64,000 nucleotides of DNA from Reclinomonas americana ATCC 50394 (lineage: Eukaryota > Jakobida > Jakobea > Jakobida), in NCBI GenBank assembly GCA_048213135.1, contig PS015010.1, forward strand, positions 1 to 64,000, in the 5' to 3' direction. Below the pieces are notes generated by a model that worked only from the letters and a program-made list of their open reading frames with translations, had not been told where the DNA came from and ran no database searches. Below, in pieces: positions 18,809 to 28,205 of the stretch (its first letter is position 1; each line of letters begins with the position of its first letter). Both the position numbers and the translations under genes were made by a program.

Positions 18809-21800
18809 TGAATGCGATCATCCCATTAAATGTAGCTGCAGTTCGGGTAAGCCCGACCGATAGCAGCAATGTGGTACGACAGTTCAAAGGCCGTGTGGCA
18901 CTTTTTGAGAATATACCATATACGGAAGAATCCAAACGCACCAGTACCGGCGACTCCATCGTACAGCGGCTGGAAAGTCCCGATTCTCCAAAGGCCCCGC
19001 TGATGACAGGCATACACCTGCACTGGGAGCTGCCCGATTATTTCCGCAAAGGAACACAGCCCATCGGCAGCAATAATATTGTTTTTCCGCAGGCGCCCAA
19101 CCGCTGGCTGGTGATCCGCTATCTTAATCTGTATAATACGGAGACCAAAAAATGGGAACCCACTTCCACTTTCAGCTGGGTGGTGGAAAGCGATTTCATT
19201 ACACCCGAACAACCGGTAGAGCCCGGTACAGGCAGTACCGTGGTAAGGCGCCCGCTGGTGCCCGTGCCGCTTACGGTAGAGAAGGATGGCGAAGATCAGC
19301 CCTTTGCTTTTATGGGAAGGATGATGAACGCGACAGAGTGGCCAAATAAAAAAGCTGGTGACAAATACCTGCCCGATTTTAAAAGCATGACCGGAGATCC
19401 TTATTATCTCAATTCCATTGGTTTTCTTGGTCCCGGCTTCGCTTCTTATTATCCCGATTGCTGCAGCGTATTCGGTTTTATGGATCGCTTTCATGATGTA
19501 CCGGTTATTGCCAACGCGCTGAAAAATGTTCAGCCTATCCAGTTCCGTGCCGCCTACCAGGTGATTGGCTGGATCGAAAATGGGAAAGACCCTTTTGATG
19601 GAATGGATGCTGAAGTAAGAAAACAATACGACGAATACCTGGCAAAATGCCAGTCACAGGGTACCGAGATCACGAAAACACCGGTCGACTTTTTTAATAA
19701 CATCGTGAAGCCATTCAAATGGAACTTTACCAAAGATGCTGTTGTCTGTGAACTCGATAAAGACAAAAAGATCGTAAAACTGGAAGTGCCCGGTAAATCC
19801 ATATGTTCCGGGTTGTTGCAGGAGATCGTATGGAATATGCTGGAAAGTCCCGGCTCCTCCAGCTTTCTTGGTGATCCGTCGAGGCCAACAAGTCCGGGTA
19901 TATGGACAGACGATGAGATCAACTTGTCGATGGGTAATACAGCTATTGAAGCTTTATCCGCGTTACTTAAATATGATAATGGGGATACCGGCAGCGATCC
20001 GGAGCTGCTGAAAAATTATGAATACCTGCTTGATGCCTTACAACTGGGCATCCTGAAAGACCTGGAAAGCCAGGGCAGTAAGATCATCAACCTTGAGGAA
20101 GCATTGCACTCCAATGGTTTCGCCCGTGAACAGGGCGGCCTGTTATGGATGGTGCAACAGAGAAAAAACGACAGTCGTGGTCCGGTTAATCCCGACGCGG
20201 AGATCACCTTGCCATTGAACCTCGCGGAAAAACTGAGTCTCCTCAACCAGGCGCAGAAAAATTATGATACGGCCCGCAGCGCACTGAGCACTATGCGTAA
20301 GCAACTGTTCATGGACTGGTTCCGCTATATCAAAATGTATGCAGGAGGTGAAACTTCGCCGGGCGTGAAGGACGTGAACAAACTGGCCCGGTTCCTCACC
20401 AGAAATGGCGACAGCGCCCTCAGTACGATCAAAGATAAAGGTGCTGAAACCGGCACGCTTCGTTACCAGGTGGCCAAAGACGATTCCGGCGCCGTAACCG
20501 GTGTTGACAAACCAGAAAGCAGTATAACATCACTCGCTTATAAAGTGTACCAGCAACTCGATGAGTTCAGAAAAGAGCTGGCTAAATTTCCGCAGCTGGA
20601 GACCATGGCAGCGCCGGCGCCTTCTTTCTGGCTGCCAACCGATCCCGTGGCCATGATAGAAGGAAAACGTATCCAGCCCGTTCGCCGTAATGGTATTTAT
20701 ACCGATGTAGCCGTAAGGGTGAGCAGCGAATTATTGGGAAGGCTGATGTTCAAATACAAAGGAAGTGAATTTGGTATCGATGGTGCCGGTCTTCCCGGTC
20801 TTCCTGTGATCAACGATAAAATACCCCTGCTCAATGACTTCAGGTTGCTGGTAGCGGAAACGGCATTGCTGATGCCTTCTCTTGCTTCGGTTGTTGCCGA
20901 CGCGGTAAAAGCAAAAGGAGGAAATAACAATCCTGCAACGGACAACTATACTGCTTTTGTTGATGAATTAAAACTGATGCAGGGAGGTGTGAGCCAGCTC
21001 GATAAAGGCGAACCATTAACAGGTTTGTATAAAACGATCCGCGAAGAAAAATACAAACCGGTTGTCAACCCTGTGCAGGAACAGTCAGTACCACTGGCAC
21101 TTAACCTCACATTTACCAACGCCAATCAGAAAGGATGGGCGCCCGACGCCATCAGCTGGAGTACACAAACGCAATACCCGGAGTTCTACAAAAACCGTTA
21201 CGATCCCTTCCTGCCGGTAAGTCTTATCTGGGACCTGAAACTGGAAGGGTTGAAAAGAGATAAGGACGATAACAACTATACCGATAATAACCTCACCGAT
21301 TATTTCAAGCTGGATAAAGATGCTGTTGAATATGAATACCGGCTGAATAAAATGCCTTTCACAACAGGTGCGCCGGTTAAGTATTCCAGTTCGGTGGTGA
21401 TGTCGAAGAAAGCGACATTCAGTCTCGTAAGCCAGATCGACAGCTATTTGGCCAACTATCCTTCCGATCCCGCGGATCCCATCCTGCAAAAAATAGCGGA
21501 TGATTATAAAAAACGGAGGATCATGGCACAAAGCATGAGCGGACTCAGCATTACGCAGCAGTTGCGCTCTTATATTCCGCAGATACCCGTGCAGGACCTT
21601 ACAAAAGGTAAGATAGATACCGTGACCAACGCCATCAGCGCCGCGGCACTCGGTAATAAAGCAGACGGTAACTGGTATGATGCCGCATTCAATTCACAAT
21701 ACCCGCTTATCGCCGGTCCCTTTGGTCCGCTGCGCAGCGGTTTCATGGATGTAACAGCACTGGAAGTAGTGGATGTATTTGGCCAGCGCCTGCAACTGCA

Positions 21801-23088
21801 CACCCGTGAAGAAGGGCCCGGCGGCTCGCTGAAAGTGATTGATGCCATTACCATGTCGCCATTAAAGGATGATAAAGAGAATGCCGGCCGTGTATACCTG
21901 GCACCGCGTGTGCTGTCGCCCGCAAGGCTGTGGTACCGCTGGCTCAGCGCTACGCATAATAAGGAAGTGCCCGGTATTGATAAGGATTTCGTGGAAATGA
22001 ATGCACATCCCGCCACATCGCCGGTATGCGGATGGGTAATGCCCAACCACCTCGACAATAATCTTTTCTTTTATAACGCCAACGGATCGGCTATCGGTTC
22101 TTTTGGTGTGGAGCATGGTGACCTGAAATACCGTACACGTCCGGGTAATATTCTGAACCCGTCTGAGTCGCTGGAAAATGATATCGGCCCGCAGGGATCA
22201 CCATTGCCGGGAATCAATATTCATGTGGCCAATTTCATGTGGTACATCAAACTAAGGAGTGGCGAAGGAACAGGCAATGGGGCCTTCCTGAAAGATATGA
22301 TGCAGGCCATCCTCAACAGCGATGAATTCATTAACCCGGCCAATTTCGCACAGGACCCTTCACTTGCTGTACTCGTTGGCCGGCCGCTGGCCATTGCCCG
22401 CAGCGTAGTATCGATGGAAACAGCGGGCAACCTGCTGCCCTTGAGCCAGGCAGATAAAAAAGCAACCGATCCCTGGCCTTCGGATGTCAACGCCAATCGG
22501 TATAAATATCCCGAACGTATGGAGACCAGCGCCGCCAGTTTGCAGAAAGTAAAATTCCCTTTACGCCTGGGCGACCTGGCTAATATCGATGACGGCCTGG
22601 TGGGCTTCATCATTGAAAAAGCAGGGAACGATCCATACGCCGGTGCTACTTTTTATGCACCGGCAGCCAAAGTGCAGGAGGACAAAGGTGTGAAACCACC
22701 GGAACCGGATACGCTGCAACTCACGCTGAACGCGGCACCCATAACACTCACCTTCCTTATGGATCCGCGTGCGGTGGTGCATGCCACTACGGGCGTGCTT
22801 CCCGTAGAAGAGCTGGGCATACCTGCCGATCAGTACGCAGAAGTGCTTGCCAACCTGCAGGCCACTTTCTTTACCATGCCGGTATTGCAAAAGAAGAATG
22901 GCCTTGTTGTGGCGCTGCCTTCGCAGAGCGGCTATGTATGGAGCTGGGTCAACCCGGGTGAAGGTGCTGATATCGCGTTACAACCTAACGCGTCTAACAG
23001 CAATGCCGACTGGGGTTATTCACCGCAAACGGTAATTGAAGGATGGCTGAGACTTACACCTGATCCTGACCCGCCGCCAAAATCATGA
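18808..23088 (+). CDS. Giant conserved cluster protein of unknown function (1426 aa)
   Basis: Starts inside the previous stop (TAATG). 1426 residues, no signal peptide or membrane segment. Conserved-looking blocks: GIHLHWELPDYFR at about 69-81 followed by NRWLVIRY; a middle helical region (about 400-620) with charged heptad-like stretches; DVFGQRLQL near 990; SPARLWYRW near 1037; CGWVMPNHLDNNLFFYNANG near 1073; and a final beta-rich region ending in WGYSPQTVIEGWLRL. These motifs are ones I associate with large uncharacterised proteins co-occurring with DUF6603 and the 314-residue family. No nuclease, protease or nucleotide-binding motif is visible. It may be a scaffold subunit of a large complex (inference). 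Confidence 0.7.
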   Translation: MNAIIPLNVAAVRVSPTDSSNVVRQFKGRVALFENIPYTEESKRTSTGDSIVQRLESPDSPKAPLMTGIHLHWELPDYFRKGTQPIGSNNIVFPQAPNRWLVIRYLNLYNTETKKWEPTSTFSWVVESDFITPEQPVEPGTGSTVVRRPLVPVPLTVEKDGEDQPFAFMGRMMNATEWPNKKAGDKYLPDFKSMTGDPYYLNSIGFLGPGFASYYPDCCSVFGFMDRFHDVPVIANALKNVQPIQFRAAYQVIGWIENGKDPFDGMDAEVRKQYDEYLAKCQSQGTEITKTPVDFFNNIVKPFKWNFTKDAVVCELDKDKKIVKLEVPGKSICSGLLQEIVWNMLESPGSSSFLGDPSRPTSPGIWTDDEINLSMGNTAIEALSALLKYDNGDTGSDPELLKNYEYLLDALQLGILKDLESQGSKIINLEEALHSNGFAREQGGLLWMVQQRKNDSRGPVNPDAEITLPLNLAEKLSLLNQAQKNYDTARSALSTMRKQLFMDWFRYIKMYAGGETSPGVKDVNKLARFLTRNGDSALSTIKDKGAETGTLRYQVAKDDSGAVTGVDKPESSITSLAYKVYQQLDEFRKELAKFPQLETMAAPAPSFWLPTDPVAMIEGKRIQPVRRNGIYTDVAVRVSSELLGRLMFKYKGSEFGIDGAGLPGLPVINDKIPLLNDFRLLVAETALLMPSLASVVADAVKAKGGNNNPATDNYTAFVDELKLMQGGVSQLDKGEPLTGLYKTIREEKYKPVVNPVQEQSVPLALNLTFTNANQKGWAPDAISWSTQTQYPEFYKNRYDPFLPVSLIWDLKLEGLKRDKDDNNYTDNNLTDYFKLDKDAVEYEYRLNKMPFTTGAPVKYSSSVVMSKKATFSLVSQIDSYLANYPSDPADPILQKIADDYKKRRIMAQSMSGLSITQQLRSYIPQIPVQDLTKGKIDTVTNAISAAALGNKADGNWYDAAFNSQYPLIAGPFGPLRSGFMDVTALEVVDVFGQRLQLHTREEGPGGSLKVIDAITMSPLKDDKENAGRVYLAPRVLSPARLWYRWLSATHNKEVPGIDKDFVEMNAHPATSPVCGWVMPNHLDNNLFFYNANGSAIGSFGVEHGDLKYRTRPGNILNPSESLENDIGPQGSPLPGINIHVANFMWYIKLRSGEGTGNGAFLKDMMQAILNSDEFINPANFAQDPSLAVLVGRPLAIARSVVSMETAGNLLPLSQADKKATDPWPSDVNANRYKYPERMETSAASLQKVKFPLRLGDLANIDDGLVGFIIEKAGNDPYAGATFYAPAAKVQEDKGVKPPEPDTLQLTLNAAPITLTFLMDPRAVVHATTGVLPVEELGIPADQYAEVLANLQATFFTMPVLQKKNGLVVALPSQSGYVWSWVNPGEGADIALQPNASNSNADWGYSPQTVIEGWLRLTPDPDPPPKS

Positions 23089-23143
23089 TCCATTAATCCA
23101 TAATTCATAACTCATCATTCCTAATTCATAACACCTCTACGGT

Positions 23144-24949
23144 ATGAAGCTTCAAAAATACCTCGCCAATGATGATGGCGGCATCGATCTTTCGGTGCTT
23201 AATCCTGCAGGCAAGCCAGAAATATATACGCATGTTGCGCCGGTTACTTTATCGGTAAAACTCACCAACTTCACTGCCAGTACCATATTGCTTGAGAGCG
23301 GGGCAGTGGCATCCACCTTCCGGGTATTCTTCCCTTCCTTCTTCACTAAGGATGATATAGGAAATATGAAAATATCGGTTAAGGACTGGACTTTCACCAA
23401 TGAGGGGAAGAAAGACGGGCTGGTTCTCAAATACAGCGGCGCCACAGCCGGAAGCTGGAACTATGGCGATGATATTGACTTCGATATCACAGGCGTTGCC
23501 ACTTCGGCGCAACCCAATTCCGGATCGGTGCAGGTGAACTTCGAGAATTTCGGTGTGGGTATGGTCGATCAGCAAACCACGCCGTTCAGCGTTACCAACG
23601 AACCGGTAAAAGGTAATCCCGATTTGGCCAAAGTATTGCAGGTATCACTCGACAGCCAGGGAGAAGTATTTGTATCACCTACCAAAGATCCGATCCGTAA
23701 CAGCATCTTCCTCAATATTAAAAATATAGGCGACGATAAAATTTACACAGACCAGGAGATGTGGAAAGAAGCGCCTACTATTTCCGTTGTATTCGTTTAT
23801 GGGCGCTCATCGGGAAGTCTTGCTTTCGACGACCTGGATAAAAAAACCGAAACAGGTTCAGCCTGGAACATAGAGGCGAACATCCCTTATGGCCCGCCGG
23901 ATTATTTATGGGATACGGAAAATCCGAAAGACAAAGAGAACCTGGAACACCCGGTATGGATACTGAAACCCAATAAACTCAACCAGGGTATACTGGGTAC
24001 AGGAAAAGATTCCAACATCACTTTCGCCTTTGATAAGATCATCTCCTTCACACCCCCGGGACATACACAGATGCTGATCACTTTTAATGGTTTCCGGAAA
24101 GATAAAAAAACACCGTACAATAACCCGGTGTATGTGCTGGACATAGTGAAGCAGTATGCGCCGCCTACCCGAGGTATGGTTAATTTTTTCAGCAGCACAC
24201 CGGTGATCACTGTAGCCGAGGCCAATAAATCCATTACCGTTCCGCTGCGCTGGGCCATGTTCGAAGTGCCCCGCATTAAAATACTGACCAGCTACGAAGG
24301 GGTGCTTGCTTATGATAAACCTTATAACGACAGCCCGATCGTAAATTATGACAGTAAGGACATTGTTATTCCCGGGGTAACACAAAGTTCATCCGTGATC
24401 TTTACGGCACAGGCATACAATAACAATGATGGCTATCTCAACAGTATGCAGTTCACTGTTTTTATACAGGCCACCATGTTCTTTGATCCGAGGGATGGGA
24501 AAACCTATCCTATTGTTCGGGTTGGCAACCGCCTGTGGGTGGCCGCCAATATTGATTATGACTCGGATGATTCCAGGCTGAACGGACCTGAAGATGAGTA
24601 TGGCCGTCTTTACACGTATAAAGATGCATTGCCAACAGGTATTCACAGCGGATGGCGTTTGCCGAACAAGGACGATTGGGAAGACCTGATCAAAAGACAA
24701 AATTATGACCAGCTTATTAAGGGAGGCACAAGTGGTTTCAACGCGGTGCTCAATGGCTGGCGTGATGATCATGGCAGTGAATCGGGCTTCGACGAATCCG
24801 GAACCTACTGGTCATCCAAACACGATGGAGCGGGATTGAACTATGTTAAGTTCAGCAAAGTTTCTAAAAGTGTATTCTATGTAGATGGAAGCGACAGCAT
24901 TCCCCCGGATTTTTATTTGTCTGTCCGTTATGTAAAAGATATCAGCTAA
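23144..24949 (+). CDS. Cluster protein with C-terminal FISUMP domain
   Basis: 601 residues, no signal peptide. About residues 1-440 are beta-rich sequence of unknown family, with Ig-like or sandwich character (VTLSVKLTNFTAS, ISFTPPGHTQMLITFNG). Residues about 450-600 match the Fibrobacter succinogenes major paralogous (FISUMP) domain: YPIVRVGNRLWVAANI, DEYGRLYTYKDAL, GWRLPNKDDWEDL, SGTYWSSKHD, LSVRYVKD. FISUMP has a C-type-lectin-like or formylglycine-enzyme-like fold and is often on surface proteins; here it lacks an export signal. The 55-nt gap before it contains imperfect repeats of TAATTCATAAC. Possible role: a binding subunit of the cluster's product (inference). Confidence 0.75.
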   Translation: MKLQKYLANDDGGIDLSVLNPAGKPEIYTHVAPVTLSVKLTNFTASTILLESGAVASTFRVFFPSFFTKDDIGNMKISVKDWTFTNEGKKDGLVLKYSGATAGSWNYGDDIDFDITGVATSAQPNSGSVQVNFENFGVGMVDQQTTPFSVTNEPVKGNPDLAKVLQVSLDSQGEVFVSPTKDPIRNSIFLNIKNIGDDKIYTDQEMWKEAPTISVVFVYGRSSGSLAFDDLDKKTETGSAWNIEANIPYGPPDYLWDTENPKDKENLEHPVWILKPNKLNQGILGTGKDSNITFAFDKIISFTPPGHTQMLITFNGFRKDKKTPYNNPVYVLDIVKQYAPPTRGMVNFFSSTPVITVAEANKSITVPLRWAMFEVPRIKILTSYEGVLAYDKPYNDSPIVNYDSKDIVIPGVTQSSSVIFTAQAYNNNDGYLNSMQFTVFIQATMFFDPRDGKTYPIVRVGNRLWVAANIDYDSDDSRLNGPEDEYGRLYTYKDALPTGIHSGWRLPNKDDWEDLIKRQNYDQLIKGGTSGFNAVLNGWRDDHGSESGFDESGTYWSSKHDGAGLNYVKFSKVSKSVFYVDGSDSIPPDFYLSVRYVKDIS

Positions 24950-24961
24950 AAAAATAACACC

Positions 24962-26836
24962 TTGGCACAATTCAAAACGATATGCCTCTGTATGATGGTG
25001 CGCAATGAAGCCTCCGTCATCAGGAGAGCACTGGAATCCGTAATGAGCATCATCGACTACTGGATCATTTGCGATACCGGTTCTGAAGATGATACCCGTG
25101 ACATCATCAGGGATACATTGAAAGATATACCCGGTGAATTGCATGAAGTACCCTGGATCAATTTCGGGCACAACCGCACACAGGTGATACAGCTGGCTTC
25201 CGGCAAAGCAGACTATATCCTGATCATGGATGCGGATATGACAGCTAATGTACATGCGCCTTTCAAACACCTGCTCACAGCCGACGCCTACGAGATACGT
25301 TATGAAGGCAATGATTCCTATACGCAACGAATGCTGGTATCAGCCGCTATTCCCTGGCGCTTTGTAGGCGTTACGCATGAATATATCGACAGCGACGAAC
25401 TGCAAACCGTTGACTGGTTGCCTGCACTCTCCCTTACCCATTTTGGCGATGGTGGTATGCGCAGCAACAAGTTTGAACGCGATATCCGTTTATTATCCGA
25501 AGCATTACAAACCGATCCCGGTAATGCCCGCTATATTTTTTATCTCGCCCAGTCATATAAAGACCTGCGCCGCTATGAAGAAGCGCTGCCCTGGTTCCGC
25601 GAAAGGGCCGCCATGGAAGATTCATGGGATGAAGAAAGGTGGTTTGCCCAAAAACAGGTAGGCCGTATGATGCTGCGCTGCAACCACGATTGGAAAGAAA
25701 CCTACCGTGAGCTGATGGAAGCATATCGAATGCGTCCCTGGCGGCTGGAACCCCTTCATCTTATTGTGCAGCAGTTAAGGATACGGCAGGAATATGAACA
25801 GGGTTACCGGCTCGCGGCTTTCATTGCCCAGGGTATTGAATTCCCGTCACAGGAAATTTTGTTCATCGACAAACCGGTATATGATTACCTGCTGTTGCTG
25901 GAATACGGCGTTTGTGCCATGGGAACCGGGCGTGCAACGGAAGCGCTTGCAGCCTTCAATAAAATACTGGAGCGGGATGACCTGCCCGAAGATGTGGAAG
26001 CATCAGCCAGGCGTGGAAGAAAAATTGCATTGGAACATCTGTACCCCCAAAACGATGAACAGGGCGAAAAGAACCGCATTGTTGTACTGTCTGTTGTAAA
26101 GCAGGCAGGAGAAAGGTTGCAGGAACATGTGCAGTCGCTGCAGGAGCAGGATCATGATAATTTTCATATTGTATTTGTATACGACGGGCAGTTGGATGTT
26201 TCGGTATTACCAATGGAAGATGACCGCGTTACTTTATTACCCTACCAGGCCAGGGAGGGTGCTGCGGCAGGTATACACGAAGCCGTCACAGATTATTGCG
26301 CACCCGGCGATGTCGTTATACTCACAGATGCGGAAGATGTGTTGCTGCATGAAAAAGTATTGTCGCAAATTGATGCACTCTACCGTGGACATGATTGCTG
26401 GGTGTTGTGCGGACAATACATGTATAAAGACGGCAGGTATGGTAAAGCTGGTCCAGTTACAGGAGAGGCAGCGTTGCGGGAAGAAAGAAAACTGCCACAG
26501 GTAAGCCACAGTAACAGTTTCAGGGCAGGGCTGTATCAGGTAATTGCCAATGCCGATGAACAATATGATTGCTTAAAAGATGATGAAGGACATTGGTTCA
26601 AAGGCGCACCGGTTACCGCACTGATGACCTGTTTGTATGAACTGGCTGGAACTGAAAGACTCCGGTATACCGAAGAAGCCTGGCTGCAGCGCAACAGCAA
26701 CGATGAAGACGCGCCGGACTGGCTTACAGCGGCACAACGTAAGAATAACCTCAGTTCGATTGCCGGGAAACGGCCTTTCGCGGCTTTGAAGGACTACAAC
26801 AGTATGACTGAAAAAGAAATGCTTTCTGTTAATTAA
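24962..26836 (+). CDS. Two-domain glycosyltransferase (GT2-like) with central TPR region
   Basis: The start is TTG at 24962, 12 nt after the previous stop; the first ATG (24992) would remove the first beta strand (TICLCMMVRNE), so TTG is preferred. Residues about 1-170 form a GT2 fold: MMVRNEASVIRRALESV, CDTGSEDDT and the DxD-like MDADM near 88. Residues about 180-350 hold TPR-like helices (ARYIFYLAQSYKDLRRYEEAL). From about 365 a second GT-A-like domain starts (RIVVLSVVKQ) with FVYDGQLD and a LTDAEDVLLHEK segment near 455. It probably transfers a sugar from a nucleotide-sugar donor in the cytoplasm. Embedded in the cluster, it could glycosylate the glycine-rich or giant proteins; that is inference. 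Confidence 0.75.
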   Translation: MAQFKTICLCMMVRNEASVIRRALESVMSIIDYWIICDTGSEDDTRDIIRDTLKDIPGELHEVPWINFGHNRTQVIQLASGKADYILIMDADMTANVHAPFKHLLTADAYEIRYEGNDSYTQRMLVSAAIPWRFVGVTHEYIDSDELQTVDWLPALSLTHFGDGGMRSNKFERDIRLLSEALQTDPGNARYIFYLAQSYKDLRRYEEALPWFRERAAMEDSWDEERWFAQKQVGRMMLRCNHDWKETYRELMEAYRMRPWRLEPLHLIVQQLRIRQEYEQGYRLAAFIAQGIEFPSQEILFIDKPVYDYLLLLEYGVCAMGTGRATEALAAFNKILERDDLPEDVEASARRGRKIALEHLYPQNDEQGEKNRIVVLSVVKQAGERLQEHVQSLQEQDHDNFHIVFVYDGQLDVSVLPMEDDRVTLLPYQAREGAAAGIHEAVTDYCAPGDVVILTDAEDVLLHEKVLSQIDALYRGHDCWVLCGQYMYKDGRYGKAGPVTGEAALREERKLPQVSHSNSFRAGLYQVIANADEQYDCLKDDEGHWFKGAPVTALMTCLYELAGTERLRYTEEAWLQRNSNDEDAPDWLTAAQRKNNLSSIAGKRPFAALKDYNSMTEKEMLSVN

Positions 26837-26851
26837 TAAATCACTGCTGCT

Positions 26852-28144
26852 ATGGAAACAACAGGAAAAATATTTTATGACAAAGCAAGACTGCTTGGTC
26901 ATGATACCGATGCACTCGCCCTGGGCGAAGAAATAACCACCTATTTCCGGTTTGATACCATGGAAGATTGCAGGCGACTGATCTCCATGGCAACACAGGA
27001 ACAGCGGGAAAAACGCCAGGAACATTTTTATAACCCGCCCATAGCTGCAAGACAGCGGCTGGGACAAGGTATGCACGACAGGGGAGAGGCGGCCCTTTTC
27101 GCCAATGGCACTATACCCGATGGTGACAGGCAGGGCATCGGTAATCACCTGCCCGGAAGAATGAAAGCTGTAAGTGTGCTGAAGAAAACACTGCGTTCCG
27201 GTGAAGTATGGGACGTAAGTGTAAGAGGCGAGCATTGGGGTATTGATGATCTTGAAGAATTATACGTAACCGTGAATGTTGGTGAACTCATTATTGAACC
27301 CGGTGCCAGCATCATCATTCGTGGCAATGTTTTTTCATTGTGCTGCGAACGGCTTACCTGTAAAGCCGAAGCTCCTTTTGGCGCTTATCACATCGGCATA
27401 TTGCCAACTCCCTTTTCCGTTGATGCGAGGGAAGGCGATCTGGATGGTGGCAACGGAACAGACGGATGGGATGGACACAACGGCCGTGATGGTCATCCTG
27501 TGCAGGTAAGCAGCAGTCTCATCGGTTATATGCTGGTGGATGATATTGACCCCGCCATGATGAATGGTATTGACGGTACACCCGGTACGGCTGCAACAGC
27601 AGGCATCGATGGACGCAATGGCGGCATGTGCAAGATCGCCGAGATAAGTGTTTATGACCTGCAGGGACCCTGTACGGTTTTTTCTCAGGCAGGCAGGGGA
27701 GGCAATGGAGGCAATGGAGGTAACGGCGGTCATGGCGGACATGGCGGTAACGGCACGGAAGGATATAAACTCGTAACCGGTGTATTGTCTTCCGGAGCCG
27801 GTGGCAATGGCGGTAACGGTGGCGACGCCGGTAAAGGTGGTCATGCCGGGCATGGTGGTGTTGCCTCCAACATATATGTATCTGTTCCCGTACACCAGGA
27901 AGAACAGGTGACCTGTGTGGCCTGGCCATCGGCAGGAGGAAGTGCCGGCAAAGCAGGAAAACCCGGCAGTGGTGGTAAAGGCGGCGATGGTGGTAACGGG
28001 TTTACAAAAGGAATAATGGGGCAGGATGGAAAAAATGGCGCAGAAGCGAAAGATGGTAAAGAAGGCCGTGACCGTCCCGCACCATGGATATTTCTTAATG
28101 AGAAAGCCATGACAGGCGTAACTGCCGCCGAACTACAATCGTAA
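26852..28144 (+). CDS. Glycine-rich GGxGGx repeat protein, paralogue 1
   Basis: 430 residues, no signal peptide, 15 nt after the glycosyltransferase gene. The first 40 residues (KIFYDKARLLGHDTDALALG) resemble the start of the next gene's product. A mixed region to about 190 follows, then glycine tracts of the GNGGNGGNGGHGGHGGNG kind interrupted by short non-Gly segments (about 280-400). Such GGx runs can form collagen-like or polyglycine-II helical bundles, as in some phage tail adhesins and snow-flea antifreeze protein. A structural, fibrous or tip role is inferred. The antisense frames over these repeats look open only because of the repeat composition. Confidence 0.75.
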   Translation: METTGKIFYDKARLLGHDTDALALGEEITTYFRFDTMEDCRRLISMATQEQREKRQEHFYNPPIAARQRLGQGMHDRGEAALFANGTIPDGDRQGIGNHLPGRMKAVSVLKKTLRSGEVWDVSVRGEHWGIDDLEELYVTVNVGELIIEPGASIIIRGNVFSLCCERLTCKAEAPFGAYHIGILPTPFSVDAREGDLDGGNGTDGWDGHNGRDGHPVQVSSSLIGYMLVDDIDPAMMNGIDGTPGTAATAGIDGRNGGMCKIAEISVYDLQGPCTVFSQAGRGGNGGNGGNGGHGGHGGNGTEGYKLVTGVLSSGAGGNGGNGGDAGKGGHAGHGGVASNIYVSVPVHQEEQVTCVAWPSAGGSAGKAGKPGSGGKGGDGGNGFTKGIMGQDGKNGAEAKDGKEGRDRPAPWIFLNEKAMTGVTAAELQS

Positions 28145-28205
28145 GGAATAGCGTTGCAACAACGTACCTGAATAAAACAATTTTCTAAACCTAAATCGAA
28201 ACTCA

